A stretch of 64,000 nucleotides of DNA, taken from Paeniglutamicibacter antarcticus. Lineage in GTDB: Bacteria > Actinomycetota > Actinomycetes > Actinomycetales > Micrococcaceae. The notes under the pieces were generated by a model that saw only the letters and a list, made by a program, of their open reading frames with translations, searched no databases and had not been told where the DNA came from. Each line of letters starts with the position of its first letter. The stretch's first letter is position 1. The DNA lies in contig NZ_CZJT01000097.1 of assembly GCF_900010755.1 (NCBI RefSeq), positions 32,796 through 96,795 on the forward strand, given 5' to 3'. The translations under genes and the position numbers were made by a program. Below, piece by piece: positions 8,563-17,624 of this stretch.

Positions 8563-9906
8563 ATGAGTAAGTCACGATACGGGCGGTTTATTTCTTCAAT
8601 GGCGGCACTCGGGGCCACTGCGCTGGTCCTGACAGGTTGCGGCGGCGGACCAGGCGTCACGGAGACAAGCCCGGCCACCAGTGAACCATCCAGCGGAGCA
8701 CCCACGGAAAAAGCAGAGGTGACGGTCTATGGCACCATCGCCGATGCCGAAGCCAAACTATTGGAGGAGTCGTGGGCCGGCTGGTCCAAGGAAAACAACA
8801 TCGACATCAAGTACGAATCATCCAAGGAATTCGAAACCCAGATAGCAGTTCGCGCCCAGGGCGGAAACGCCCCGGACCTTGCCATATTCCCCCAACCTGG
8901 CCTGCTCGGAGACCTGGCAACTCGTGGCTTCCTCAAACCTGCACCCGAGGGTGTCAAGGCCAATGTAGCCTCCGGATGGTCCGAGGACTGGGCAAAATAC
9001 GGCACCGTGGACGGAACCCTGTACGGGGCGCCTCTGATGGCCAGCGTCAAGGGCTGGATTTGGTACTCCCCCAAGGAATTCAAGGAGAACAACTACGAAA
9101 TTCCAACCACCTGGCAGGGTGTGCTGGATCTGACCGAGAAAATCCAGGCGGACAAGGGCTCGGCACCTTGGTGTGCAGGCTTCGGTTCGGGTGACGCCAC
9201 GGGTTGGCCGGGCACCGACTGGGTCGAGGACCTGGTCTTGCGCCAGGCCGGCAAGGACGTTTACGACAAGTGGGTCGCCAACGAAGTGAAATTCACGGAT
9301 CCCCAGATCAAATCGGCAGTTGACGAAGTCGGAAAGATCCTTCAGAACCCGAAGTACGTCAATGCCGGTTACGGAGACGTTTCCAGCATCAACGCCACGG
9401 CATTCGGCGACGTTGCCGACGTCCTGGTCAACGGCAAGTGCAGCCTGCACCACCAGGCCTCGTTCTTCAGTGGGTTCATCACCGAAGCCGGCGGCACCGT
9501 TGGACCGGACGGCGATGTTTGGGCCTTCATCATGCCCTCCATTGACGGCAAGGGCGACGCGGTGACCGGCGGCGGCGAAATCGTCGGTGCCTTCAGCGAC
9601 GACCCGGCTGTGGTCAAGGTGCAGGAATACCTCGCCAGCGCCGACTGGGCAAACTCGCGAGTCAAGCTCGGCGGCGTACTCAGCGCCAACAAGGGCCTGG
9701 ATCCGGCAAATGCCTCCGACCCGCTGTTGAAGGAAGCCGTGGCGGTCCTGCAGAACCCGGAAACCACGTTCCGCTTTGATGCATCGGACCTGATGCCGGG
9801 CAGCGTCGGCGCGGGTTCGTTCTGGAAGGGCATGGTCGATTGGATCAACGGATCCGACACCGACACGGTGCTCAAGCAGATTGAAAGCGGCTGGCCCTCG
9901 AAGTAG
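8563..9906 (+). CDS. Sugar ABC transporter substrate-binding lipoprotein
   Basis: The 447-residue protein begins with a basic end, a hydrophobic stretch and the lipobox LTGC, with Cys26 as the lipidation site, followed by a Gly/Ser/Thr-rich linker. The mature part is a family 1 (MalE/AglE-like) binding protein: VTVYGTIADAEAKLLEESWAGW, DLAIFPQPGLLGDLA, and SVKGWIWYSPKEF are typical hinge and ligand-site segments. GGAGGATTC precedes ATG 8563. Two permease genes follow, and the divergent phosphorylase suggests that the ligand is an alpha-glucosidic disaccharide. The ligand assignment is inferred from context. Confidence 0.9.
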   Translation: MSKSRYGRFISSMAALGATALVLTGCGGGPGVTETSPATSEPSSGAPTEKAEVTVYGTIADAEAKLLEESWAGWSKENNIDIKYESSKEFETQIAVRAQGGNAPDLAIFPQPGLLGDLATRGFLKPAPEGVKANVASGWSEDWAKYGTVDGTLYGAPLMASVKGWIWYSPKEFKENNYEIPTTWQGVLDLTEKIQADKGSAPWCAGFGSGDATGWPGTDWVEDLVLRQAGKDVYDKWVANEVKFTDPQIKSAVDEVGKILQNPKYVNAGYGDVSSINATAFGDVADVLVNGKCSLHHQASFFSGFITEAGGTVGPDGDVWAFIMPSIDGKGDAVTGGGEIVGAFSDDPAVVKVQEYLASADWANSRVKLGGVLSANKGLDPANASDPLLKEAVAVLQNPETTFRFDASDLMPGSVGAGSFWKGMVDWINGSDTDTVLKQIESGWPSK

Positions 9907-9920
9907 CCACGTAACACGGT

Positions 9921-9958
9921 AGTGGGTCCGGGATTCCTGGCGGTCTCCCGGACCCACT
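9921..9958 (+). terminator. Intra-operon stem-loop after the binding-protein gene
   Basis: AGTGGGTCCGGGA (9921-9933) pairs perfectly with TCCCGGACCCACT (9946-9958) around a 12-base loop. No T-run follows. In malE-malF-like operons such stems protect the binding-protein message and reduce read-through into the permease genes; that role is inferred here. Confidence 0.6.
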
Positions 9959-10031
9959 AGAACAATTCTCGTCCTCCGGCATCCTGGAACACCGCGCACC
10001 ACGCGCCGTGGAAACCTGCGAAAGGCAGCGC

Positions 10032-11165
10032 ATGTCCGCATTCCTCCAATGGCTCAGCACGTTGCACCCACTCATGCAGATCCCCGTGATCATCGGGGTG
10101 TTCCTGGCCGTTGTTGCACTGCTGCTCTTCTTCATCGAGCTGGCACCCCGCAAGGGACGGAAGTACACCATCATCCGGATGGTTGCCTGCGTCCTTTTCC
10201 CCCTCGGCATGATGGCGATCCTCGACTCATATACCTGGGCCATCATCGGCGCAGGGTTCTTTGGCCTGCTGCTGTTCTGGTTCGACTATCGGTCGCGCCA
10301 CGGCGCCGGATACATTTTCCAGTTGCTAGGTTTCCTCTCCCCGGCGATCCTGCTGCTGGTGGTCGGATTGATTGTGCCGACCATCCAGACCACGATTGCT
10401 TCCTTCATGAATTCGCGAGGCACCGAATTTGTGGGGCTGGAGAATTTCATTTGGATCTTTACCCAACCACAGGGTGTACGCACCGTACTGAATACAGTGG
10501 TCTGGGTCCTTGTCGCCCCGGCTGTTTCAACGATTGCCGGGCTCGCCTACGCGGTCTTCATTGACAAATCGCGCGGGGAAAAATTCTTAAAAATCCTGGT
10601 CTTCATGCCCATGGCCATTTCCTTTGTGGGCGCCTCAATCATTTGGCGCTTCATCTACACGGCACGCCCCGCGGACCAGGAACAGATCGGGTTGCTGAAC
10701 CAGATCATCGTGTGGCTGGGCGGCGAACCCGTCCAGTTCCTGCAGGTGGAACCGTGGAACACCCTTGCCTTGATCATGGTGCTCATTTGGGTTCAGACAG
10801 GTTTCGCCATGGTGATTCTGTCCGCGGCAATCAAGGCCGTGCCCATTGAACAGCTCGAAGCCGCCGAGCTTGACGGAACCAACGGCTGGCAACGCTTCTC
10901 CAACGTGACGCTACCAAGCATCCGATCCTCGCTGGTGGTCGTCCTGACAACCATTTCCATCGCTTCGTTGAAGGTATTCGACATCGTCCGCACCATGACC
11001 GCCGGCGCCAACAACACCTCGGTCATTGCCAACGAGATGTATACGCAATTCCGCAACTTCGAGGCGGGCCGTTCGGCTGCCTTCGCGGTTGTCCTCTTCC
11101 TGATGGTGATGCCCATCGTCATTTACAACGCCCGGCAAATCAAGAAGCAAAGGGAGCTGCGCTAA
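10032..11165 (+). CDS. Sugar ABC transporter permease (MalF/AglF-like)
   Basis: The 377-residue inner-membrane permease carries the EAA loop that docks on the ATPase (EQLEAAELDGTNGWQRFSNV, near residue 277) in a six-helix binding-protein-dependent transport domain. In front of this domain are about 100 extra residues with roughly three hydrophobic segments (for example PVIIGVFLAVVALLLFFIEL and WAIIGAGFFGLLLFW). ATG 10032 with GAAAGG upstream is preferred over an in-frame GTG at 10008 that lacks a ribosome site. It overlaps the next permease gene by one base. No ATPase gene is nearby, so a shared MsiK-type ATPase is likely. Confidence 0.88.
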   Translation: MSAFLQWLSTLHPLMQIPVIIGVFLAVVALLLFFIELAPRKGRKYTIIRMVACVLFPLGMMAILDSYTWAIIGAGFFGLLLFWFDYRSRHGAGYIFQLLGFLSPAILLLVVGLIVPTIQTTIASFMNSRGTEFVGLENFIWIFTQPQGVRTVLNTVVWVLVAPAVSTIAGLAYAVFIDKSRGEKFLKILVFMPMAISFVGASIIWRFIYTARPADQEQIGLLNQIIVWLGGEPVQFLQVEPWNTLALIMVLIWVQTGFAMVILSAAIKAVPIEQLEAAELDGTNGWQRFSNVTLPSIRSSLVVVLTTISIASLKVFDIVRTMTAGANNTSVIANEMYTQFRNFEAGRSAAFAVVLFLMVMPIVIYNARQIKKQRELR

Positions 11166-12115
11166 TGTCGACCTCCACCGATATCGCCTTGGACCAGGAA
11201 AGCACCGACCCGAGAACCAAACCCCGGGCCGCGGGTTCATTGGCCAAGAAACGGCTCACGAATCGCTGGGCAACGCTTGCTGCACTTTTAATTGCCGCAA
11301 TGTGGACGATCCCGACGTTTGGGCTTTTGGTTTCGTCTATTCGCCCGGCACAGCAGGTACGCACCACAGGTTGGTGGACGATCTTCCAGAACTGGGGATT
11401 CACCACCGAAAACTATTCCGCCGTGTTGCAGGCAGGCAACAGCCAGCTGACCATGGCTGGCTCCTTTATCAACTCAATAGCCATCACGCTTCCGGCAACC
11501 ATCATTCCGCTGGTGATCGCCACCATGGCCGCCTACGCTTTTGCCTGGATGAAATTCCCCGGCAAAAATATGCTTTTCATCTTGGTCTTTGCCCTGCAAA
11601 TCGTCCCGATACAAATGGCATTGGTTCCGTTGTTGCGGCTGTTCGCCCGGGGTGAGCTTTTCGGGTTCCCCGTGATCGGGGCCTTTGGTTCGGCCGGGTA
11701 CGCGCAGGTCTGGATAGCCCACACGATCTTTGCGCTGCCGCTGGCGATCTTCCTGCTGCACAACTTCATTGCCGAAATCCCCAACGAGATCATCGAGGCC
11801 GCCCGCGTCGACGGGGCAAGCCACGGGCAAATTTTCTTCAGGATCGCGCTGCCCCTGACTGCCCCGGCAATTGCAGCATTCTCAATTTTCCAGTTCCTGT
11901 GGGTGTGGAACGACCTGTTGGTGGCCTTGATCTTTGCCGACGGCGCAGTTGCCCCGATCACCAAACTTTTGGCTGAGATCACCGGCAGCCGTGGTCAAGA
12001 TTGGCACCTGCTGACGGCAGGTGCGTTCGTGGCAATGATCATCCCGCTGGCTGTGTTCTTCGCGCTTCAGCGCTACTTCGTCCGTGGCCTCATGGCCGGA
12101 TCGGCGAAAGGCTGA
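11165..12115 (+). CDS. Sugar ABC transporter permease (MalG/AglG-like)
   Basis: The 316-residue second permease has a 40-residue polar N-terminus, six predicted helices and the EAA loop EIIEAARVDGASHGQIFFRI near residue 205, which contacts the cytosolic ATPase. The order binding protein, MalF-like, MalG-like is the standard family 1 sugar importer. Its ATG overlaps the stop of the upstream permease (TAATG), so the two halves of the channel are made in equal amounts. No ATPase subunit follows. Confidence 0.9.
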   Translation: MSTSTDIALDQESTDPRTKPRAAGSLAKKRLTNRWATLAALLIAAMWTIPTFGLLVSSIRPAQQVRTTGWWTIFQNWGFTTENYSAVLQAGNSQLTMAGSFINSIAITLPATIIPLVIATMAAYAFAWMKFPGKNMLFILVFALQIVPIQMALVPLLRLFARGELFGFPVIGAFGSAGYAQVWIAHTIFALPLAIFLLHNFIAEIPNEIIEAARVDGASHGQIFFRIALPLTAPAIAAFSIFQFLWVWNDLLVALIFADGAVAPITKLLAEITGSRGQDWHLLTAGAFVAMIIPLAVFFALQRYFVRGLMAGSAKG

Positions 12116-12193
12116 GCCGGCTCCAAGCGACCCTCCGCAAGCCATTCAGTGCGCTCACAGGAAAGCCGACGGTTCTCTCGCTAGGATGGACGG

Positions 12194-13186
12194 GTGGCTG
12201 AGTGGATAAAGAAGTGGGCGGAAGAAGAATGGTGTTCCGACGTTGAAACATGGATTGACATGGCATGCGAAACATATGCCTTGAACCGTATGTCAAAAAT
12301 TCAGCCGGGTCGCGCATCAATTCGATCCATACATATCCGGGTGCAGACCGATGCCGGGCAACTGTTTTTCAAGGCGCTCTCCCCCGGGCAGCTCTTTGAA
12401 GCCCGCATGACGTCCTCAGCTGCCAGCCTGGCACCGGACCAGCTGGTCATGCCCCTGGCCATCGACCCGGTACGTGGTTGGATGCTCAGCCCCGACTATG
12501 GTGCAACGGTCGACGCGTTGACACCAACCCCGGAGCTCTGGGCCCGCTCCCTCGCTTCGTTGGGAAGGTTGCAAAGTGACCTGGTGCCGTATGAACAGAC
12601 ACTTTTCGACTCCGGCTTGCAGGTCATGGACCCCCAATGGCTGCCCGATGAATTCAACAACGCGCTGATGCTTCATGCTTCGCTGCCCGCTGACCACCCG
12701 CTGGGCATCCCCGCCCGCGACGCCGACCATGCGTTCAGTGCCTTCGGCGCGATTGAACAAGCGTGCCACCAACTTTCGGCCGGACCCGTTCCCTTGAGCC
12801 TTGAGCATGGCTCATTCGATCTGTCACGGGCGTTCGTACCCACCGACGAGACCTCCAGTGCGCGTTTGTTAAACCTCAGCGACGCACACTGGGCGCATCC
12901 CTTTGCCTCGCTTGCACGTCCCATTGAGCGGATGTGTATTGATTTCCGGGCGGAGGCCGATGACCCGCGCATCATGCAGGCCATTGGCGCGTACCTAGCC
13001 GAATTTTCCGACTATGGGTCCCCTGACGAGCTTTACGGTCTTGTTGCCCCGGCACTGCGCATTGCACCCCTGCACACCCACGAAACATGGCTGCGTTTGC
13101 TCGCTGACGCGGATCCGAAGGACATGCTGCGCTGGGCGCCGCAGGTCTTGGAGCCGTTGGCAATGCTGGCGGCATCGGCCAGCTAG
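12194..13186 (+). CDS. Kinase-fold (aminoglycoside phosphotransferase-like) protein with degenerate active site
   Basis: This 330-residue protein has the layout of the APH/ChoK family: a beta-strand with the nucleotide Lys (GQLFFKALSP), a following helix with Glu (EARM), a hinge-like GWMLSPDYGATV, and a C-lobe. The catalytic loop, normally HGDxxxxN, reads LEHGSFDLSRAF, and the metal-binding segment, normally IDW, reads LNLSDAHWAHPF. The catalytic Asp and probably the metal Asp are missing, so it may be a pseudokinase. GTG 12194 has only a weak ribosome site (AGGATGGA), and an in-frame ATG at 12260 is possible. It lies just after the sugar importer in the same direction. Its role is unknown. 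Confidence 0.7.
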   Translation: MAEWIKKWAEEEWCSDVETWIDMACETYALNRMSKIQPGRASIRSIHIRVQTDAGQLFFKALSPGQLFEARMTSSAASLAPDQLVMPLAIDPVRGWMLSPDYGATVDALTPTPELWARSLASLGRLQSDLVPYEQTLFDSGLQVMDPQWLPDEFNNALMLHASLPADHPLGIPARDADHAFSAFGAIEQACHQLSAGPVPLSLEHGSFDLSRAFVPTDETSSARLLNLSDAHWAHPFASLARPIERMCIDFRAEADDPRIMQAIGAYLAEFSDYGSPDELYGLVAPALRIAPLHTHETWLRLLADADPKDMLRWAPQVLEPLAMLAASAS

Positions 13187-13216
13187 CCGGATTGGACGGG
13201 ACGCCCAATTCGGCTA
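13183..13216. terminator. Hairpin between convergent genes
   Basis: CTAGCCGGATTGG (13183-13195) pairs with CCAATTCGGCTAG (13204-13216) with one mismatch. It spans both stop codons of the convergent kinase-fold and glycerophosphodiesterase genes and could end transcription from both sides, although no T-run is present. Confidence 0.5.
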
Positions 13217-14029
13217 GGCGGTGAACTGGTTTTGTGGCCAGTGCCCTCGCTGACGCATTACCGCGGCAAGGGTGTCTGCCCTGTCGCTCATGATTCCGTC
13301 GACACCAAGGTCCAACAGCCGGTGCATGTCCGGCGCTTCGTTCACAACCCAAACATGCACCTGGATTCCAGCCGCGTGCGCGCGGCGTATGAACCTCTGG
13401 GTGACAACGGGAAATTTCCCCTGCGACTCCGGCACCTGAAGGGCCGCGAAACCGCCCAGGCCGAGTTTGGGCAACCTCATGACCTTGCCCAGCAAGGTTG
13501 CTGCCGCGACCCCGACGAAGCCCGGGCTTGTGGCCACGGGTCGGCTGAGCATTTTTTGTGCGGCAGCCTGGTGGGCCCCGGAGAACGACGCCACCAACAC
13601 CCGGTCGTGTGCCCGGTGCTTTTCCAGCAACGCAGCCAAATGCGCGGCGCTTTGCCCATCCTTTAGATCCACGTTGATGTGGGCTTGCGGGAATTCGACC
13701 AGAAGCTGTTCAAAGGTGGGAATTCCTTCCCCAGCAACCCGAAACGCCGCCAATTGTGCCGCCGTATAGTCGGATATTTTTCCAGAAACACCCGCAACCC
13801 TGAGCAGAGTTTCATCATGGAAAACCATCAACACACCATCGGCACTGGTGTGCACGTCGGTTTCCAGGTAGCGGAAACCCAACTCCCACGCCGCGCGGAA
13901 GGCCCTAAGTGTGTTCTCCTCGCCATGCGGGGAAAACCCGCGGTGGGAGAACGCTATCGGTTGTCCTTCAAGCTCCCCGCCATGTGTATTGAGCAGGTAG
14001 GGATCCGAACCAACGCGAGGTGGAGTCAT
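13214..14029 (-). CDS. Glycerophosphodiester phosphodiesterase
   Basis: The 271-residue enzyme hydrolyses glycerophosphodiesters to glycerol 3-phosphate and an alcohol. The GDPD signature is complete: AFSHRGFSPHGEENTLRAF holds the catalytic His and Glu, LETDVHTSADGVLMVFHDETL holds the metal ligands and second His, and HINVDLKDG and HVWVVNE follow in the TIM barrel. There is no signal peptide, so it should act in the cytosol. ATG 14029 is chosen because AAAGG lies 7 bases upstream; the ATG at 14035 would leave only one base. It is the last gene of a three-gene minus-strand operon with a HAD phosphatase and a sugar kinase. Confidence 0.9.
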   Translation of the reverse strand: MTPPRVGSDPYLLNTHGGELEGQPIAFSHRGFSPHGEENTLRAFRAAWELGFRYLETDVHTSADGVLMVFHDETLLRVAGVSGKISDYTAAQLAAFRVAGEGIPTFEQLLVEFPQAHINVDLKDGQSAAHLAALLEKHRAHDRVLVASFSGAHQAAAQKMLSRPVATSPGFVGVAAATLLGKVMRLPKLGLGGFAALQVPESQGKFPVVTQRFIRRAHAAGIQVHVWVVNEAPDMHRLLDLGVDGIMSDRADTLAAVMRQRGHWPQNQFTA

Positions 14030-14050
14030 GGACATGCCTTTGTTTAGCAG

Positions 14051-14881
14051 TTACAGGTTGGGGCCGGGGATTGACTTGGAAGCAAGGATTTCCTCGATGA
14101 CCCGGGCAACCCCGTCTTCTTCAACGCCGGGAGCCAGGTGGGCCGCTGCTTTGAGTGCGCTGGGGTGCCCCGAAGCCATGGCGTAGCCATGGCCAGCCCA
14201 AGAGAGCATTTCAAGGTCGTTTGGCATATCACCGAAGGCGGCAACCCCGTCGGGGCCGATCCCAAGACCTTGGGCGTATTCGGATAACGTCACTGACTTG
14301 TTGATGTTCGCATGTGCCATTTCAAGAAGGGAAACATCTTTCGCCGAGTGTGTCACCGTGACCAATGAAGAGAGTTCCCCTGCAACGGCTGCCATGAAGT
14401 CGTCAGCACTTCGGGTCCGCGACTTGGCCAGGAACTTGACTACACCGTGTTCAAGAATCAGTTCGGAGTGCAAATCCAGTGGTTCAAACCGAGAAATGAG
14501 TTCGATCTCATGGGGCTCCGCGAATCCTGCTTCAAGGTGCAGGCCACGAGTGGTTTCTGCGGCGAACGTTGCGCTTGGTTCGGCACGCGTGATGATTTCG
14601 CGGGCGCGTCGAAGGACCTCCATGTCAATGGTCTGCGCCCACAAGAGTTTTTCAGCTTCAAGGTCGTAGAGCACTGCCCCGTTTGAACAGATAACTGTTC
14701 CAAGGTGTCCGAATGCCTCCCGAACGGGACCCAACCAACGAAAGGGACGCCCGGTCACGAAGACCACGTTGATTCCGCTTTCCCGGGCGGCTTGGAATGC
14801 TTCGACGGTGCGCGGCGAAATTGTTCCGTCTTCGCGGATGATGGTTCCATCCAGATCGCTGGCGATCAAACGCACATTCAT
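14051..14881 (-). CDS. Cof-type HAD-IIB phosphatase
   Basis: The 276-residue chain belongs to the Cof/YbiV branch of HAD phosphatases that act on sugar phosphates or nucleotides. IASDLDGTIIREDGTIS at the N-terminus has the nucleophile Asp and the DxD partner, VVFVTGRPFRW is motif II with Thr, and the C-terminal VAAFGDMPNDLEML supplies the metal-binding Asp pair; the middle is the C2 cap. ATG 14881 is followed 21 bases after its stop by the glycerophosphodiesterase start, and the PfkB kinase lies 21 bases upstream, which supports one transcript. The substrate is unknown. Confidence 0.88.
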   Translation of the reverse strand: MNVRLIASDLDGTIIREDGTISPRTVEAFQAARESGINVVFVTGRPFRWLGPVREAFGHLGTVICSNGAVLYDLEAEKLLWAQTIDMEVLRRAREIITRAEPSATFAAETTRGLHLEAGFAEPHEIELISRFEPLDLHSELILEHGVVKFLAKSRTRSADDFMAAVAGELSSLVTVTHSAKDVSLLEMAHANINKSVTLSEYAQGLGIGPDGVAAFGDMPNDLEMLSWAGHGYAMASGHPSALKAAAHLAPGVEEDGVARVIEEILASKSIPGPNL

Positions 14882-14902
14882 GGGGAAGTGCAGCCTTTCA
14901 GG

Positions 14903-15814
14903 CTAAAAGATTTCGGCACGGAACGGGGGGTTTGCGCCTTCGCGTGAAACAGTGACCGCAGCGGCCCTCGAAGCGTAATCGAGGATCTCCTCCAGGGTCC
15001 CGGTATCCAGTTTGTGTAGTTTTTCGCGCTGGCCGCTGCCGAGCAGTTCGCGGTCGGCCAGTGCGGAAAGCATTGCTGAAATGAAGGTATCCCCTGCTCC
15101 CACGGTGTCTGCAACATCGACGACCGGGGCCGAAGCGCGGGCAGTCCCGGCCGCCACGAGTCCCCAGGAACCGCGCGAACCGTAAGTTACAACGATCATC
15201 GCCGGCCCAAGTGCCAGCCACGCGTCAGCCGTGGCTTCGACACTTCGATGCGGGTAAAGCCACTCCAGATCGGAATCCGAGGCACGCACCACGTCGGCAA
15301 GCGCAATGGAACGTTCAACCTTGGCGACGGCCTCTGCATGGTCGGTAATCAACGAGGGCCGGATATTCGGATCATAAGAGATCGTGGCATGCGGGCGTGC
15401 CCGTTCAATGAGCTGCAGTACTTTCTGCGCGCCGGGCTCCACCATTGTCGCCAACGACCCTGTATGCACGACCTGTGCCCCGGCAAGCGCCGGGTTTTCC
15501 GCGGCAAGTTGCGGCAAGTCCCACAGCAGGTCGAAGGTGTAGGTTGCGGCGCCCGCGGGGTCAAGGATGCCCCGGGCTGTGGATGTCGGGTGATTGTCTT
15601 GGCCACAGATGTGCTGGACGTTGTTGGCGTCAAGGTGCTGCTGGATCATCCGGCCGTATTCGTCATCGCCCCAACGACCGACAAACGTCACTGGGTGTCC
15701 AAGCCGGGCCAGCCCGACTGCGACATTCAACGGGCTGCCGCCAACAAAGGAACGGGGTGCGCTGATGCCGCCCGAAAGCACGTCGACCAAGGCTTCGCCA
15801 ATGACCGTTAGCAC
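14903..15814 (-). CDS. PfkB-family carbohydrate kinase, fructokinase-like
   Basis: The 303-residue kinase has both ribokinase signatures: FVGGSPLNVAVGLARLGHPV near the N-terminus and DTVGAGDTFISAMLSALA near residue 245, whose Asp is the catalytic base. It probably phosphorylates fructose or a related sugar. The start is placed at GTG 15814 because GAGGAG lies 6 bases upstream; a TTG at 15841 in the same frame would make the protein 9 residues longer but would swallow that ribosome site. It leads the kinase-HAD-GDPD operon. Confidence 0.88.
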   Translation of the reverse strand: MLTVIGEALVDVLSGGISAPRSFVGGSPLNVAVGLARLGHPVTFVGRWGDDEYGRMIQQHLDANNVQHICGQDNHPTSTARGILDPAGAATYTFDLLWDLPQLAAENPALAGAQVVHTGSLATMVEPGAQKVLQLIERARPHATISYDPNIRPSLITDHAEAVAKVERSIALADVVRASDSDLEWLYPHRSVEATADAWLALGPAMIVVTYGSRGSWGLVAAGTARASAPVVDVADTVGAGDTFISAMLSALADRELLGSGQREKLHKLDTGTLEEILDYASRAAAVTVSREGANPPFRAEIF

Positions 15815-15889
15815 ATCCTGCTCCTCATCAATTTGATTCAAGCCTTCAATATACCGTTTACTGCCCGGTGAATAGGGTTTTTTGTGAGA

Positions 15890-16693
15890 CTACTCGCCAC
15901 CGAACCCGACAGATTCAAACTTTGCCAGGGCATCGACGCACATTAGCCAGGCTTCATCCCCCGGGGTGATCAGCCCGTAGTGGTCCCCCTCGAATTCAAC
16001 GTAATCCACGCGCGACCCCGAGACCATGGCCCGCCGGGCAAAATCCCTGCCCATTTCCACGGGAACGTCCTCATCCAGGGTTCCGTGAAGCATCACCAAA
16101 GGGATTTCCAACGGAACCCGCTGCGCAGGATCCGCCCACCCCCAGCTTTCGGGGTCTTGATCCGGTGTGCATCGCATCAACACCCGTGCTGCGTTCTTGC
16201 TAAGACCCAGGGATTCGGCCATGGCCAGGTCAAGTACCCCTGCCTGGGAAATTACTGCGTCCAGGCATATCCGGCCGGGCGAGAGCGCTCCGGGTGCATT
16301 TTGTGGCAGCTTGTGCCGCTGGGCAGCCCACAAGGCCAGGTGACCGCCCGCGGAATGCCCAATCCCCACTCGCGGCCCGGTTTCAAGCCCGGCGCCTTCG
16401 AGTGCGGAGTCCAGTGCGTCAAGTCCTGCAGCAACGTCAAGGAATGTTTCGGGCCACCCGCCGTCGCCTCCATCGGTACGCCGGTACTCAAGGTTCCACA
16501 CCACGTAACCACGTTCGCACAGGTCGTTGGCTAGCGGACGCCCGTATTCGGCGCCATAGGCCTGGCGCCAGAAACCTCCGTGGACGATGATCGCGATGGT
16601 GGCATGGCTCCGTTGTGCTGGGATCCACAGTTCAGCGTATTGGCTTGGATGGTCCCCGTAATCAAAGCGTCGGTGTGTGCAGGAGGAATCCAC
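15890..16693 (-). CDS. Alpha/beta-hydrolase, esterase or kynurenine-formamidase-like
   Basis: This 267-residue serine hydrolase has the oxyanion-hole motif HGGFWRQAYG near residue 38 and the nucleophile elbow GIGHSAGGHLALWAA near residue 113. The Asp and His of the triad lie in the C-terminal part (DEDVPVEMG and EGDHYGLI). The HGGFW form is typical of BD-FAE and arylformamidase-like enzymes. Its GTG start overlaps the TAG stop of the upstream enoyl-CoA hydratase by one base. No signal peptide is seen, so it is cytosolic. The substrate is not predictable. Confidence 0.85.
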   Translation of the reverse strand: MDSSCTHRRFDYGDHPSQYAELWIPAQRSHATIAIIVHGGFWRQAYGAEYGRPLANDLCERGYVVWNLEYRRTDGGDGGWPETFLDVAAGLDALDSALEGAGLETGPRVGIGHSAGGHLALWAAQRHKLPQNAPGALSPGRICLDAVISQAGVLDLAMAESLGLSKNAARVLMRCTPDQDPESWGWADPAQRVPLEIPLVMLHGTLDEDVPVEMGRDFARRAMVSGSRVDYVEFEGDHYGLITPGDEAWLMCVDALAKFESVGFGGE

Positions 16694-17502
16694 TAGTGCC
16701 CCGGGAACTCCGGGGCGCGCTTGGCAACAAACGCGGCACGCCCTTCAACCGAATCCTCGGTTGCAAAGGCCTTCATGAAGGAACGAACCTCGGCTTCGAG
16801 CCCGTCAACAACGTTTAGCCCGGAAATCTCGTTGATTGCGTTTTTTGAGTTGGCCACGGCGGTCGGCGCCTTGCCGGCGATTTCCTCGACGGTTTTCAGT
16901 GCGCCGGCCAGCAGTGCTTCAACGTCATCGAATACCTGGTTGACAAGCCCAATGCGCAAGGCCTCTGCTGACTTGATCCGGCGGCCGGTGTAGATCAATT
17001 CGCGGGCCATGCCGATGCCCACCCGCTGTTGCAAGCGAACGGATCCGCCGAAGCCGGGAACCAATCCTAGGCTTACTTCCGGTTGTCCGAAGCTCGCATT
17101 TGCCGAGGCATAAAGGAAGTCGCAGGCCATCGCGAGTTCGCAGCCGCCACCCAACGCAAATCCATTGACCGCTGCGATGACCGGGACCGGAAGTGCCTCA
17201 AGACGCAGGGTCACTTCGTGCATGCGGCGGCCATAGACCGCCGCTGCCTCGGGATCCATGGAGTTCATCTCCACGATGTTTGCGCCGGCAACAAAAGATT
17301 TTTCGCCGGCACCCGTGACGATGACACCACGTACTGGCCACTGGGAATCCTGGCCGAGGTTTCCCAGAACTCCTGTAAGCGCATGAAGGTCTTCAACGAC
17401 TGCCGAGGCCAGCGCGTTAAGCGATTCCGGCCGGTTAATTGTCACTAACAGCGCATTGCCCCGCTGTTCAACCAGCAGCGTTTGATAAGTTCCGAAATCC
17501 AT
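16693..17502 (-). CDS. Enoyl-CoA hydratase/isomerase family protein
   Basis: The 269-residue crotonase-fold protein should hydrate enoyl-CoA thioesters in beta-oxidation or a related route. The oxyanion-hole segment FVAGANIVEM is followed by ALGGGCELAMACDF with the first catalytic Glu and FGQPEVSLGLVPGFGGSVRL with the second, so the active site looks complete for a hydratase. ATG 17502 has AGGGAG 6 bases upstream and is preferred over a GTG at 17508. It is coupled to a hydrolase gene that starts on its stop codon. Confidence 0.9.
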   Translation of the reverse strand: MDFGTYQTLLVEQRGNALLVTINRPESLNALASAVVEDLHALTGVLGNLGQDSQWPVRGVIVTGAGEKSFVAGANIVEMNSMDPEAAAVYGRRMHEVTLRLEALPVPVIAAVNGFALGGGCELAMACDFLYASANASFGQPEVSLGLVPGFGGSVRLQQRVGIGMARELIYTGRRIKSAEALRIGLVNQVFDDVEALLAGALKTVEEIAGKAPTAVANSKNAINEISGLNVVDGLEAEVRSFMKAFATEDSVEGRAAFVAKRAPEFPGH

Positions 17503-17624
17503 GTGCACTCCCTTGTGATTGCTGTCTCATTCCAGCGTCTCATGAGTCGTGTGCAGTCAGGGGCTCGGTCCCGGCGTGTCAGCTTTCGTCAATTGGGCCG
17601 GGACCTCGTTTTCCTGCGTGAGAT

